Made by a program: the position numbers and the translations under genes. The notes under the pieces were generated by a model that had not been told where the DNA came from, ran no database searches, and saw only the letters and a list, made by a program, of their open reading frames with translations. Positions 9,138 to 17,693 of a stretch of 64,000 bases of DNA are shown here, piece after piece. The stretch is from assembly GCA_020632995.1 (NCBI GenBank), contig JACKEN010000011.1, forward strand, positions 1 through 64,000, given 5' to 3'. Position 1 is the stretch's first letter. Each line of letters begins with the position of its first letter. This DNA is from Deltaproteobacteria bacterium. Lineage in GTDB: Bacteria > Myxococcota > Kuafuiibacteriia > Kuafuiibacteriales > Kuafuiibacteriaceae.

Positions 9138-9749
9138 ATGGACCCGGACCAGCACGAGGCGGCCCTCCGCCTGCGCGCGCTCCTGGACGGGCTGGTCGGC
9201 CAGCCCTGCTTCAACGCCCTGCTCGGGGCGGGCGCCGACTACAGCCTGGTGCTCGACCTCGGTGAGCCCCAGCGCCGGTCCCTGCGCCTCGCGAACCCCC
9301 GGCTCTCGTTCCTCCAGCGCACCTACGAGGGGCTGGCCGGGCTCCTGGTGGAGTGCCCGTGGCGGGTCGAGGGGCCGGGCGGCGTGGCCGCGGCCTGCTT
9401 CGAGCCCCGGGGGCCGAACGAGGTCGGCCAGCAGGCCATCGCGGAGCTGGTGGAGCGCACCGTGACCGCCGCCGCGGCCGAGGGGCCAGGGTTCGACCTG
9501 GTGCTCACCCTCGACGATGGCTGGGTGCTCCGGGCCTTCGCGGTCCAGCCGGGCGACAACTGGTCGGTCTGGGGGCCGACCGGCGCGGTCCTGGTGGGGC
9601 CCCGGAGCCGCCTCACCCCGAGCCCGCCCCCCACCCCGGGCGGCGGGGGTGGCCCCGACCTGCGCCCGGCCGACCAGGAGGAGGCCGCGCTGGCCCGCTG
9701 GCGGGCCCGGCTCGAGGCGCGCCGGGGTGGCAAGCCCTCGAACGACTGA
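9138..9749 (+). CDS. Hypothetical protein
   Basis: About 203 residues from the ATG at 9138 (MDPDQHEAALRL); an in-frame GTG at 9108 would add ten residues. The protein is alpha/beta in pattern with a Gly/Pro-rich linker (PSPPPTPGGGGG) and an Arg-rich basic C-terminus. No motif or family is recognised. No signal peptide or TM helix is visible. It lies downstream of the peptidoglycan-binding gene on the same strand. Confidence 0.6.
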   Translation: MDPDQHEAALRLRALLDGLVGQPCFNALLGAGADYSLVLDLGEPQRRSLRLANPRLSFLQRTYEGLAGLLVECPWRVEGPGGVAAACFEPRGPNEVGQQAIAELVERTVTAAAAEGPGFDLVLTLDDGWVLRAFAVQPGDNWSVWGPTGAVLVGPRSRLTPSPPPTPGGGGGPDLRPADQEEAALARWRARLEARRGGKPSND

Positions 9750-9756
9750 CTGGCGA

Positions 9757-9804
9757 TCCTGGGGTCCCGGGCTGCGCCCGGCTGCGCGCTCCGCTTGCGA
9801 ATTC
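9757..9804 (+). repeat. Dispersed 26-nt-core repeat, intergenic copy
   Basis: Just after the stop of the preceding gene lies TCCTGGGGTCCCGGGC followed by the core at 9770-9795, whose second half is GGCTGCGCGCTCCGCT, and then TTGCGAATTC. The flanking blocks TCCTGGGG(T/G)CCCGGG and the core recur inside hisH (59067-59146, inverted) and at the hisG/hisD junction (61553-61625); the core also recurs three times within prmC. This copy lacks the central segment present in the his copies. Confidence 0.7.
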
Positions 9805-9830
9805 ACTGGGCGGTTTCGCCGCAGTTGGGG
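9804..9830 (+). repeat. Small hairpin motif shared with 19565-19590
   Basis: CTG-GGCG-GTTT-CGCC-G-CAG forms a short bulged stem-loop followed by TTGGGG. A similar stem (TGGGGCG-TCT-CGCCCCA followed by GTTGC) precedes the Hsp70-like gene. Both are intergenic and lie upstream of a plus-strand gene. Confidence 0.4.
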
Positions 9831-9844
9831 TACCCGCGAGCGCC

Positions 9845-10771
9845 GTGGCGAGTGGAAGGAAGCAGAAGAAGGCGGCCCACGACGAGCTGGCCGCCCTCAC
9901 CGACACCAGCCGGGCGCGGGGGGACGCGCTCCAGAGCGCCAAGGACCAGATCCGGACGGCGGCCAAGGTCACCGCGATCGCGCTGGTCGTGGTCTGGCTC
10001 CTCGCGTTGGGGTTCTGGAGCGGGCTGACCTCGAACATCCCGCTCTACATCGCCTTGGCCCTCACCGTGGCGGTGGCGGTGGCCGCGTTCATGGTGTGGC
10101 GCAACCTCGGCAAGTCTCAGGAGCTGGGCGACCTGTTGGGCGACGGCGGCGAGATGAGCGACGAGGAGCGCAAGGAGAAGATCGACAAGCTCCGGCCCCG
10201 CGTCGAGAAGGGCGAGCACGCCGCCATCATGGCGATGGCGCAGCTCCAGATGAACGAGGAGCCCAAGGAGGCCCTCGCCACCCTCGAGCTCGCGGATCTC
10301 GAGAAGGGCCCGAAGCTCGTCGCCCACCAGATCCGCGGGATGCGCGGGATGATCCACCTGAACCTGGGCGACGTGAAGGCGGCCCGGGAGCTGGCGGACG
10401 CGATCGACCTCGCCAAGATGCCCGACCCCAAGAGCCGCGCGAACCTCGTTGGCGTGGTGGCCGAGGCGTGGGCGCGCTCCGGCAACCCGATCGAGGCGGC
10501 CGAGCTGTTGGACAAGTACGACCCCAACGACAAGGACTTCCAGGACGTGAAGATCCAGCTCTTGCGGGCGCGCGTCTACGCGTGCGCCCACAAGAACGAC
10601 ATGGCCGGGATGAAGCGGGCGATGAAGGGCATCGAGGAGATCTCGCCGCAGCTCATCGCCATCTTCGTGGGCCAAAAGCGCGTCCACCCGCTCCTCATGC
10701 AAGAGGCCCGGCGCCGCCTCGAGAAGAGCGGCTTCATGCCGCGCCCGAAGATCCAGGCCGCCCGGCGGTGA
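9845..10771 (+). CDS. Membrane protein with two TM helices and TPR-like tail
   Basis: 308 residues from the GTG at 9845 (VASGRKQKKAAHDELA); there is no better start before the membrane segments. After a basic, coiled N-terminus come two adjacent TM helices (about 43-63 and 68-90: VTAIALVVVWLLALGFWSGL and IPLYIALALTVAVAVAAFMV), then about 210 residues of Ala/Leu/Lys-rich helical hairpins resembling TPR-type repeats. The topology suggests both ends face the cytoplasm. Function is unknown. The stop overlaps the GTG start of the PhoD-like gene, so the two are co-expressed. Confidence 0.65.
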   Translation: MASGRKQKKAAHDELAALTDTSRARGDALQSAKDQIRTAAKVTAIALVVVWLLALGFWSGLTSNIPLYIALALTVAVAVAAFMVWRNLGKSQELGDLLGDGGEMSDEERKEKIDKLRPRVEKGEHAAIMAMAQLQMNEEPKEALATLELADLEKGPKLVAHQIRGMRGMIHLNLGDVKAARELADAIDLAKMPDPKSRANLVGVVAEAWARSGNPIEAAELLDKYDPNDKDFQDVKIQLLRARVYACAHKNDMAGMKRAMKGIEEISPQLIAIFVGQKRVHPLLMQEARRRLEKSGFMPRPKIQAARR

Positions 10772-12033
10772 GGATCCCGCGCAGATCCTTCCTCAAGGGC
10801 ACCGCCTCCCTCGCCGCGGGGGCCGCCCTGGATGGCTGCGCCGCCGCGTCCAGGCCCGCCCGCGTCACCCCCTGGGTGTGGTGCGGCGCGGTCACCGAGC
10901 GCACCGCGTTGGTGAAGGCGCGCGCGCCCTTCTCGGAGCGCCCCTACCTGTGGGTCGCGCCCCTCAGGGACGCGATGGGAGCAAGGGAGCTTGCACCCGC
11001 CGCGGTCGGCCCGCACGGGGTGGCCACCTTCGCGCTCGAGGGCCTCGAGCCCGGCACCGACTACCTCTACGCGCTCCGGGACCGGGCGCGGGCGGGGGAG
11101 CTCCTCGGGCGCTTCAAGACCTTCACCCCGGGGCCCACCTCGTTCCGCTTCAGCACCGCATCCTGCGCCCGGACCGGGAGCAGCCACGCGGTGTTCGACA
11201 CCATCCGAAAGCGCAAGCCGGCTTTCTTCCTCCACCTCGGCGACTTCCACTACGAGAACATCGACGCCAACGACCCCGCGGTCTTCGCCCGCGCCTTCGA
11301 CCTCGTGCTCTCCTCGCCCAGCCAATCCGAGCTCTACCGGAGCTGCCCGATCGCCTACACCTGGGACGACCACGACTACGGCCCCAACAACAGCGATCGC
11401 GGCGCGCCCGGGCGCCTCGCCGCGCTCGCCGCGTACCGCGAGCACGTGCCGCACTACCCGCTCGCCGGCACCCGCACCATCCACCAGGCCTTCACGGTGG
11501 GGCGGGTGCGCTTCATCCTCACGGACCTGCGGGCCGATCGGGACGGCCCCGGGGTGCCCTTCGAGACCCGCACCATGCTCGGGCCCGAGCAGAAGGCGTG
11601 GCTCCTGGCCGAGCTCGCCGAGGCGGGGCGCTACGGCCTCGTGGTGTGGGCGAGCAGCGTGGGCTGGATCGGCGACGGCGGCGACGACGACTGGGGCGGG
11701 TTCCCGGCCGAGCGGGCCGAGATCGGGCGCTTCCTCATGGAGCACGGGGTGAAGAACCTGCTCATGGTGAGCGGCGACGCCCACATGCTCGCGATCGACG
11801 ACGGCAGCCACAACACCATGGTCGACGGCGGGCCCGGCTTCCCGCTCTTTCACGCCGCGGCGCTCGACCAGAAGGGCTCCGACAAGGGCGGCCCCTTCTC
11901 GCACCCCCAGGTGCCCGGCGGTGGGCAGTACGGTGAGGTGGACATCGTCGACGAGGGCGGGCGGGTGCAGGTCACGTTGACGGGCCGGGACCACGAGGCC
12001 CGGGCCATCATGCAGCACCGGTTCGCGGTGTAG
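10768..12033 (+). CDS. PhoD-like metallophosphoesterase, Tat-exported
   Basis: 421 residues from a GTG that overlaps the upstream stop (GTGA). The N-terminus carries a twin-arginine signal (RRSFLKGTASLAAGAAL), possibly with a lipobox-like DGCAAA. Metal-binding motifs of the PhoD phosphodiesterase/alkaline phosphatase family follow in order: HLGDFHYENID (about 158), TWDDHDYGPNN (about 198) and MVSGDAHMLAID (about 335). It should act outside the cytoplasm on phosphodiesters or phosphomonoesters; the substrate cannot be told from sequence. The motif at 10981-10994 is one of the GCAA-N6-TTGC copies. Confidence 0.85.
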   Translation: MRIPRRSFLKGTASLAAGAALDGCAAASRPARVTPWVWCGAVTERTALVKARAPFSERPYLWVAPLRDAMGARELAPAAVGPHGVATFALEGLEPGTDYLYALRDRARAGELLGRFKTFTPGPTSFRFSTASCARTGSSHAVFDTIRKRKPAFFLHLGDFHYENIDANDPAVFARAFDLVLSSPSQSELYRSCPIAYTWDDHDYGPNNSDRGAPGRLAALAAYREHVPHYPLAGTRTIHQAFTVGRVRFILTDLRADRDGPGVPFETRTMLGPEQKAWLLAELAEAGRYGLVVWASSVGWIGDGGDDDWGGFPAERAEIGRFLMEHGVKNLLMVSGDAHMLAIDDGSHNTMVDGGPGFPLFHAAALDQKGSDKGGPFSHPQVPGGGQYGEVDIVDEGGRVQVTLTGRDHEARAIMQHRFAV

Positions 12034-12039
12034 GAGGCC

Positions 12040-13179
12040 TCAGGGGGCAGGTTTGCCGGCCTTGAGGCCCTCGATCATCTTCTCGATGTTCTTGCGGTTG
12101 GGCTCGTCGGGCGCGTTCTTCAGGGCCAGCTCCGCGTGGCGCAACGCGTCCTGCATCCGCCCCACCGTCGAGTAGCCTCGGGCGAGCCCCAGGTTCACCG
12201 GCCAGGTGTCCGGGTGCTTCTTCGCGTTCGCCTCGAAGACGGCGACCGCCGCCTCCTTCTCGCCGCGCGCCAACAGCTCCCGGCCATAGGTGTGGATCTG
12301 GATCGGGGTGGCGGTCGGGTGCGCGAGCGCGCGGGCGATGACCTTGTCAGCCTCGTCCTTCTTGCCGTTGGCGGCGAGGAGCGCGGACCAGGTCTTGAGG
12401 GTCTCGAAGCTCTCCTGGCCCACGTAGGGCCCGTCGACCGCCGTCTTGGCCCAGGTCAGGGCCTCCTTCAGGTTCGTCTTGTTCGTGAGGCAGTACTCGG
12501 CCGCGTTCCGCCACGCCTGGTGGTCGAAGCCCGGCGCGGAGCGCAGCTCGTTCCGCAGGTTGGCGACGTACAGCTCCGTGAGGTTGTCGACGGAGATGGT
12601 CATCGGGACCTCGAGGTTCTCCCAGCGGAGCGCCACGGTGGCCTTCGCCGGCTGACGGTCGATGAACTCGTAGGTGAGCCAGTGGGTGTAGGCGTGCGGC
12701 CGCGCCTCCACCGAGACCCGGAGCGCGTCCTCCTTCGCGTCGTAGAAGAAGCTGCCCCACGAGGTCGAGTTCTTCGAGAAGATGATCGTCCACCGCTTCT
12801 CGCCCGGGATCATGTGGAGGCCGTAGGCGCCGGCGGGCAGCTTCTTCCCTTCGATCTTCACGTCGTGCGAGACGCGGAAGACGGTGTTCTCGTTCGCCCC
12901 CGCCCGCCATGGGCACTTGTCGCCGCAGGTCCCGAAGCCGAGGTTGACCAGGCCGTAGGGCACGACCTCGCCGTAGATGTGGCCGGTGCGGTCCGAGCCG
13001 TCCGGCCCCGTGACGTCGGGGCTCGAGTAGTCGATGTCGACCTTCACGAGGCCGATCCACTGGGAGACCGAGGCCTTCTGGTTGTCCCCCGAGGGGGGAA
13101 GCGTGACGCCCTGAGCATGCGCGCGGCCCGCGCCGATGACGAGCAGGCCTGCCGCCAATCCGAGCACTGGATACTTCAT
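12040..13179 (-). CDS. DUF2911 protein with C-terminal TPR region, secreted
   Basis: 379 residues from the ATG at 13179, preceded by a strong AAGGAGGAG. The signal peptide (MKYPVLGLAAGLLVIGAGRAHAQ) should be cleaved after AHA. Residues about 30-190 match DUF2911, including the family's LPAGAYGLHMIPGEKRWTIIF stretch. Residues about 215-375 are TPR-like helical repeats. DUF2911 proteins are exported and of unknown biochemical role. It is convergent with the PhoD gene, 6 bp apart. Confidence 0.8.
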   Translation of the reverse strand: MKYPVLGLAAGLLVIGAGRAHAQGVTLPPSGDNQKASVSQWIGLVKVDIDYSSPDVTGPDGSDRTGHIYGEVVPYGLVNLGFGTCGDKCPWRAGANENTVFRVSHDVKIEGKKLPAGAYGLHMIPGEKRWTIIFSKNSTSWGSFFYDAKEDALRVSVEARPHAYTHWLTYEFIDRQPAKATVALRWENLEVPMTISVDNLTELYVANLRNELRSAPGFDHQAWRNAAEYCLTNKTNLKEALTWAKTAVDGPYVGQESFETLKTWSALLAANGKKDEADKVIARALAHPTATPIQIHTYGRELLARGEKEAAVAVFEANAKKHPDTWPVNLGLARGYSTVGRMQDALRHAELALKNAPDEPNRKNIEKMIEGLKAGKPAP

Positions 13180-13283
13180 TCGACTCCTCCTTGCCGTGTC
13201 GTGGCTGGGGGAGATTTAGTGCAATCCCTCTCGGGGAGTGTCACCGTTGTGTCATCGCCGGACGTTTGGCGGCGCGAGCGCGG

Positions 13284-13301
13284 CCGCAGGCCAGCCTGCG
13301 G
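13284..13301 (-). terminator. GC hairpin downstream of the reductase gene
   Basis: CCGCAGGC-CA-GCCTGCGG lies 5 nt beyond the stop of the short-chain reductase. There is no T-run, so terminator function is only possible. The central GCAGGCCAGCCTGC is the reverse complement of the 14-mer at 20120-20133 and 23461-23474 and belongs to the GCAR-N6-YTGC series. Confidence 0.35.
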
Positions 13302-13305
13302 GGCC

Positions 13306-13980
13306 TCAGCCCAGGTTCCAGGCCCCGTTCACGAGCAGGTTGGTGCCGCTGGTGTAGGCGGCGCCGTCGCCGAGGAGGAAGTCCACCGCCGCCGCTATGT
13401 CCTCGAACGCGCCGGGGCGCCCGGCCGGGATGGGCTCCCCCGGCTCGCCCACGCTGTTCTCGAGGAACCCGGGGCTCACCATGTTCACGGTGATCCCGTC
13501 GGGTCCGAGCACCTGGGCGAAGGTGCGGGTGAGGACGTGCACCCCCAGCTTGGCCACGTGGTACGGGGTGGCCTGGCGCCGGGCCTCGATGCGATCGGCC
13601 CCGCTGTCGCCGAGGTTGATCACCCGCCCGCCGGGCCGGGTGAGGAGGGGCGCGGCCAGCTGGGTGAGGTGGAAGTTCGCGGTGAGGGTCAGCTCGAGGG
13701 TCTGGGACCACAGCGCGAGGTCGGTGTCCTCCAGGCGGGCCTCGGGGTACACGCCCAGGTTGTTCACGAGCACGTCGAGGCGCCCGCGGGCCGCGTCGAC
13801 GAGGGCTTCGCGCCCCGAGGCCTGCGTCAAGTCAGCCTGCACCCAGGTCAGCGCGGGGTGCGCGAGGTCGCTCGGCCGGTGGTGCCAGTGGGCGATGACG
13901 TGAAAGCCCGCTTGCAAGAGGTGCCGGGTCAGGTGCCCGCCCAGGCCGTGGGCGCCGGCGGTGACCAGGGCGACCTTCAT
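13306..13980 (-). CDS. Short-chain dehydrogenase/reductase (possible pteridine reductase)
   Basis: 224 residues, ATG at 13980 inside the stop of the upstream gene (ATGA). The Rossmann motif is VTAGAHGLGGH, followed by VNNLGVY (NNAG equivalent) and catalytic YHVAK. The C-terminus SGTNLLVNGAWNLG is typical of SDRs. Coupling to a dihydropteroate-synthase-like gene suggests a pteridine or dihydrofolate reductase like FolM/PTR1; this is inference from context, not from a diagnostic motif. Confidence 0.75.
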   Translation of the reverse strand: MKVALVTAGAHGLGGHLTRHLLQAGFHVIAHWHHRPSDLAHPALTWVQADLTQASGREALVDAARGRLDVLVNNLGVYPEARLEDTDLALWSQTLELTLTANFHLTQLAAPLLTRPGGRVINLGDSGADRIEARRQATPYHVAKLGVHVLTRTFAQVLGPDGITVNMVSPGFLENSVGEPGEPIPAGRPGAFEDIAAAVDFLLGDGAAYTSGTNLLVNGAWNLG

Positions 13981-14873
13981 CGGCGGTACATCCCCAGGGC
14001 CTCGAGGACCCGGCTCACCGCTCGCACCTCGTGGGTGCGGATCATGTGGGTGCCGCCGAGGGCGGCGAGCACCCCGAAGAAGGGCTCCGCGCCCCGGCGC
14101 TCGTCCTCCCGGAACGCCTCGGGGGCGTGGGGGAGGATGTTGAAGGTGGGGTAGCCCAGCTCCGCGAGGCGGAAGCAGTTCAAGAAGGTGTTCATCTGGT
14201 GGGTCACCCGCTGGGCCGAGTCGTTCAGGTTCTTGTAGTAGAAGCCCAGCCCCGGATCCACGAACACCTTCTCGAGCCCCCGGGCCGAGGCGCGGGCGGT
14301 GAGGTCGCCGAAGTACGTGAGCAGCTCCGGCACCATGTCCTCGAAGAAGGTGAAGTCGCCCACGTCGCGCACGTGTTGGCCCTGCACGTAGCAGAGGATG
14401 ACCGCGCAGTCGTACTCGACCGCGAGATCGAGCACCTCGTCCGCCGCCGCGGTGCCGGTGAGGTTGAAGACCTTGGCCCCCGCCTGGGCCGCCGCCTCGA
14501 GCACCTCGGGGTGGTAGCTCTCGACCGAGACCAGGATCCCGTCCTCGGCCAGGGGCCGCACCACCGGCAGGAGCTGGTCGATCTGGGCCTGGACCCCGAA
14601 GCGGGCGGCGTGGGGGAGGGTGGACTCGGCCCCGACGTCGATCAGGTGGGCGCCGTCCTTCACCAGCTGGCGTCCGCGCGCCACCGCCTCGTCGGCGGTG
14701 CGGCACACCGACTCGGTGTACCAGGAGTCGGTGCTCAGGTTGATCACCCCCGTCAGGTAGCGGTGGGCGTTGAAGTCGAAGCGGGTGTCCCCGAGGGTGA
14801 AGCCCCGCACCGGGGCGTCGAGGGCGTCGCCGTGGCGGGCGAGGAGGTCCCGGATGACCGTGAGATCCAGCAC
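13977..14873 (-). CDS. Dihydropteroate synthase-like protein
   Basis: 298 residues from a GTG at 14873 with an AAGGGGGG ribosome binding site. It has the pterin-binding TIM-barrel pattern: GVINLSTDSWYTES at the position of the NVTPDSFSDGG loop, LIDVGAEST at the position of DIGGESTRPG, VFNLTG, and a terminal IRTHEV (usual RVHDV). The substrate loops differ from canonical FolP, and the RPG of the second loop is missing, so it may be a paralogue with another pterin or methyl-carrier substrate. The next gene is a coupled SDR. It is divergent from the kynureninase-like gene. Confidence 0.7.
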   Translation of the reverse strand: MLDLTVIRDLLARHGDALDAPVRGFTLGDTRFDFNAHRYLTGVINLSTDSWYTESVCRTADEAVARGRQLVKDGAHLIDVGAESTLPHAARFGVQAQIDQLLPVVRPLAEDGILVSVESYHPEVLEAAAQAGAKVFNLTGTAAADEVLDLAVEYDCAVILCYVQGQHVRDVGDFTFFEDMVPELLTYFGDLTARASARGLEKVFVDPGLGFYYKNLNDSAQRVTHQMNTFLNCFRLAELGYPTFNILPHAPEAFREDERRGAEPFFGVLAALGGTHMIRTHEVRAVSRVLEALGMYRR

Positions 14874-14895
14874 CCCCCCTTACTCGACGTGGCCG

Positions 14896-14936
14896 GGGCG
14901 GTTGTAAAGGTGAAAGCTGTGCCATAGTGCCCGGGC
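14896..14936 (+). promoter_or_regulatory. Possible promoter between divergent genes
   Basis: The 63-bp gap contains the only AT-rich patch nearby: TTGTAA at about 14902, a 15-nt spacer and CATAGT, about 10 nt before the ATG at 14937. The spacing is short and the match weak. Confidence 0.25.
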
Positions 14937-16130
14937 ATGGACGAGCTCCGGGCGTCGGTGGATGACCTCGCGCGCAGGCTGCGGCCTCACTACGCGCGGT
15001 TCCTGGCCGGTCGGGACGAGCAGTGCGTCCTCACCGCGCACTCCCACCAGGCGTGGCCGGACGCCTCCCGGGCCGGCCAGATCGCGTGCTGGGACGACGC
15101 CGCCCGCTACATCGACGACAAGTGGGGCAAGGTCTTCGAGGAGGTGGTCCCGGAGTTCCAGCTCCAGGTGGCGATGCGCCTCGGGAGCAAGCGGCCGAGC
15201 GACCTGGCCCTCGCCCCCAACACCCACGAGCTGGTCTACCGCCTCGCCTCGTGCTTCCCCGCCGACGCGAAGGTGGTCACCACCGACAGCGAGTTCCACT
15301 CCCTCCGCCGCCAGCTCACCCGGCTCGAGGAGGACGGCCTCCAGGTCACCCGGGTGCCGGTGGAGCCCGACCCCGACACCTTCTGTGAGCGCTTCGCCGA
15401 CGCCCTGTCGGAGCACCGCCCCCAGTGGGCCGCGCTCTCCGCGGTGTTCTTCACCACCTCGCGGGTGGTGAAGGATCTGCAAGGCATCCTGACGCGGGCG
15501 GCGGAGCTCGGGATCCCGGTGTTGGTGGACGCCTACCACGCCTACAACGTGCTCCCCCTCGACGTCGACACGTGGCCGGGCACCGTCTTCGTCACCGGCG
15601 GCGGCTACAAGTACGCCCAGACCGGCGAGGGGGCGTGCTGGATGCTCCTCCCCAAGGACGCCGAGGCCTTCCGCCCCCGCACCACCGGGTGGTTCTCGGA
15701 CTTCGAGCACCTCGAGGCGGTGCAGGGTCAGGTCAGCTACGGGCAAGGCGGCTTTCGCTTCTTCGGCGCCACCTTCGACCCCTCCGGCATCTACCGGGGA
15801 GTCTGGACCACCCGCTGGCTCGAGCAGATGAAGCTGGACGTGCGTGCGCTCAGGGCCCAGTCGCTGTTGGCCACCACCTTGACCATCGCGCGCTACCACC
15901 AGCTCGAGCTGGTGAAGCGGGGGCTGGTGCTCGCCACCCCCGAGCGGCCCGAGGAGCGGGGCGGCTTCATCAGCTTCCGGACCCCGAAGGCAGGGGCGCT
16001 GGCAGATCGCCTGCGACAGGCGGGGGTGCACACCGATCACCGGGGCGACCTCCTCCGGCTGGGCCCCGGGCCCTACACCCTGGCTCGGGAGATCGACCAG
16101 GGCATGGAGACCCTAGCCGCCCTGGTGTGA
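14937..16130 (+). CDS. PLP-dependent kynureninase-like enzyme
   Basis: 397 residues from the ATG at 14937. Fold type I aminotransferase class V features: LALAPNTHELVYRL (phosphate-binding region), FFTTSRVVKDL, VLVDAYHAYNVLPLD (Asp contacting the pyridine ring) and GGGYKYAQTGEGACWML near residue 225, whose Lys is the Schiff-base residue and whose setting matches kynureninase (KYLNxGPG). The C-terminus (GVHTDHRGDLLRLGPGPY) also matches kynureninase. No other tryptophan-catabolism gene is adjacent, so the true substrate may be another 3-oxo amino acid. Confidence 0.75.
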   Translation: MDELRASVDDLARRLRPHYARFLAGRDEQCVLTAHSHQAWPDASRAGQIACWDDAARYIDDKWGKVFEEVVPEFQLQVAMRLGSKRPSDLALAPNTHELVYRLASCFPADAKVVTTDSEFHSLRRQLTRLEEDGLQVTRVPVEPDPDTFCERFADALSEHRPQWAALSAVFFTTSRVVKDLQGILTRAAELGIPVLVDAYHAYNVLPLDVDTWPGTVFVTGGGYKYAQTGEGACWMLLPKDAEAFRPRTTGWFSDFEHLEAVQGQVSYGQGGFRFFGATFDPSGIYRGVWTTRWLEQMKLDVRALRAQSLLATTLTIARYHQLELVKRGLVLATPERPEERGGFISFRTPKAGALADRLRQAGVHTDHRGDLLRLGPGPYTLAREIDQGMETLAALV

Positions 16131-16138
16131 GGCGCGTG

Positions 16139-17617
16139 TCAGGGGTTCGGGGCGGCGCTCAGGTGACCCTGAGCGCGCAGGTCGGCTTGCACCTCTTCCG
16201 CCAGCCGCGCATAGCCGCGCGCGTTGAAGTGGGCGAAGAGGCCGTAGGGATAGAAGGCGAGGGGGTCGGGGCTCTCGTCGAGGACGCGCGAGAAGTCGAG
16301 GACCCTCAGGCCGTGCTCGCGCGCGAGGGCGAGGATCTCGTCCCGGGGCGCGAGGGGCACCGCGGGGTTCCCGTAGCGGTACCAGGTGGGCAGGTACACG
16401 AAGGTCAGCTCCGAGCCCTCGGCCTCCACGTCGGCCTTCATCCGGGCCATGATCCGGCCGAGGAGGGTGCTGTCGTAGGTCTGCTCGGCCACGTCGGGGC
16501 CCCGGCGGAGCCGCTCCCAGCGCTCCCGCAGCCGCTCCAACTGCAAGATGCTGGACAGGGTACCGAGGGCGGTGGGCGGGGTGTAGCCGGCGCCCCACGC
16601 CGCCGCGGTGGGGGAGACGTGCTCGCCGGTGGCGAGGCGCCGCCGGGCCTCGGCCTCGTAGCGGTGGAAGAGGTCCGAGACCACCTGCGCCGCCTCGCTC
16701 CGGCGCGCCACGAGGTGCTGGGAGTAGCCCGGCTCGAGGTACCGCGCGAGGGGCGAGGCCGCCTCGACCTGCAGGTTCAGCATGTCGTTGCCCTCGTAGA
16801 AGAGCCAATACACGTCGGGGCTCTTCAGGGCGGGGAGGTACTCGCGCACCGAGGCGAGCACCCCGAGGGGGCCGTTCCCGTTGGCGCCGATGCCGATCGC
16901 CTCGACGCCCGCCCTACGCAGGACTGCTTGCGCGCTGTCGTCCTCGTCCACGCAGAAGCCGGCGACGTAGGAGTCCCCGAACAGGGCAACCTGGGTTGCG
17001 CCTGGGGTGTACAGGCCCGGGGGGTTGAAGAAGCCGTGCTCGTCGGTGCGGCGCACCTGCCAGACCCCCACCTCGTTGCAGAAGATGGTGCTCTGCTCCG
17101 GCACCCCGCCGAGCGGGAGCAGGCGCTCCGCGATCTCCGGGTGGTGCTGGTAGATCGACATCGACGGCACCGTGAGCTGCAGGCTCGGATCGCTCCGCCG
17201 GAGATCATCGAGCGCGGCGAGGGTGGTGCGGCCGTCGAAGGGCTTGCCCGCCTCCACCGCGGCCTTGCAGCGCTCGGTCTTCCACACGTAGTCGAAGCCG
17301 GCGCAGGCGTCGGGCACCCGCTCGACCCACCACAGGCCCGCCTCGAAGGTGAGGGCCACCGCGCCGCACGCGGTGGCGCTCATGAGGAGCGCGAGCTGGC
17401 GGCTGTGTCCGAGCCAGGTCGACGCGAGGAGGAGGAGCACCGCGCTCGCCGCCGCTCCGAGCCGCAGGTACGGCAGGCCGCGGCTCGCGCCGGAGGCCCA
17501 GTCCCTCAGGGCCACGGCGCCCACAGCCACCGCGAACAGGATGAACGCCCCCAGGAGGAGCTTCCGGAGGGTCTGGAGGGCGTCGGGCAGTGCCTCAGGG
17601 GCATCGGCGCGCTGCAT
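16139..17617 (-). CDS. SGNH/GDSL hydrolase-like membrane protein
   Basis: 492 residues from the ATG at 17617; an ORF start further upstream would overlap the divergent gene. Three N-terminal TM helices (about 20-38, 48-68, 77-100) are followed by an SGNH-type domain with ALFGDSYVAG (Ser of the GDS motif near 212), GANGNGPL, YEGNDM and a C-terminal FAHFNARGYARLAEEV that supplies the His. The architecture fits membrane-bound enzymes that add or remove acyl groups on surface polysaccharides. Its divergent neighbour is a glycosyltransferase; a second SGNH protein lies at 21187. Confidence 0.7.
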   Translation of the reverse strand: MQRADAPEALPDALQTLRKLLLGAFILFAVAVGAVALRDWASGASRGLPYLRLGAAASAVLLLLASTWLGHSRQLALLMSATACGAVALTFEAGLWWVERVPDACAGFDYVWKTERCKAAVEAGKPFDGRTTLAALDDLRRSDPSLQLTVPSMSIYQHHPEIAERLLPLGGVPEQSTIFCNEVGVWQVRRTDEHGFFNPPGLYTPGATQVALFGDSYVAGFCVDEDDSAQAVLRRAGVEAIGIGANGNGPLGVLASVREYLPALKSPDVYWLFYEGNDMLNLQVEAASPLARYLEPGYSQHLVARRSEAAQVVSDLFHRYEAEARRRLATGEHVSPTAAAWGAGYTPPTALGTLSSILQLERLRERWERLRRGPDVAEQTYDSTLLGRIMARMKADVEAEGSELTFVYLPTWYRYGNPAVPLAPRDEILALAREHGLRVLDFSRVLDESPDPLAFYPYGLFAHFNARGYARLAEEVQADLRAQGHLSAAPNP

Positions 17618-17693
17618 GGTCGGCCCCCAGGAATAGTCCCATGGTGGCCTGTTCAGCAATGGCGCGTGTGCGGTATTTTGCGCCGTTCCCGCA

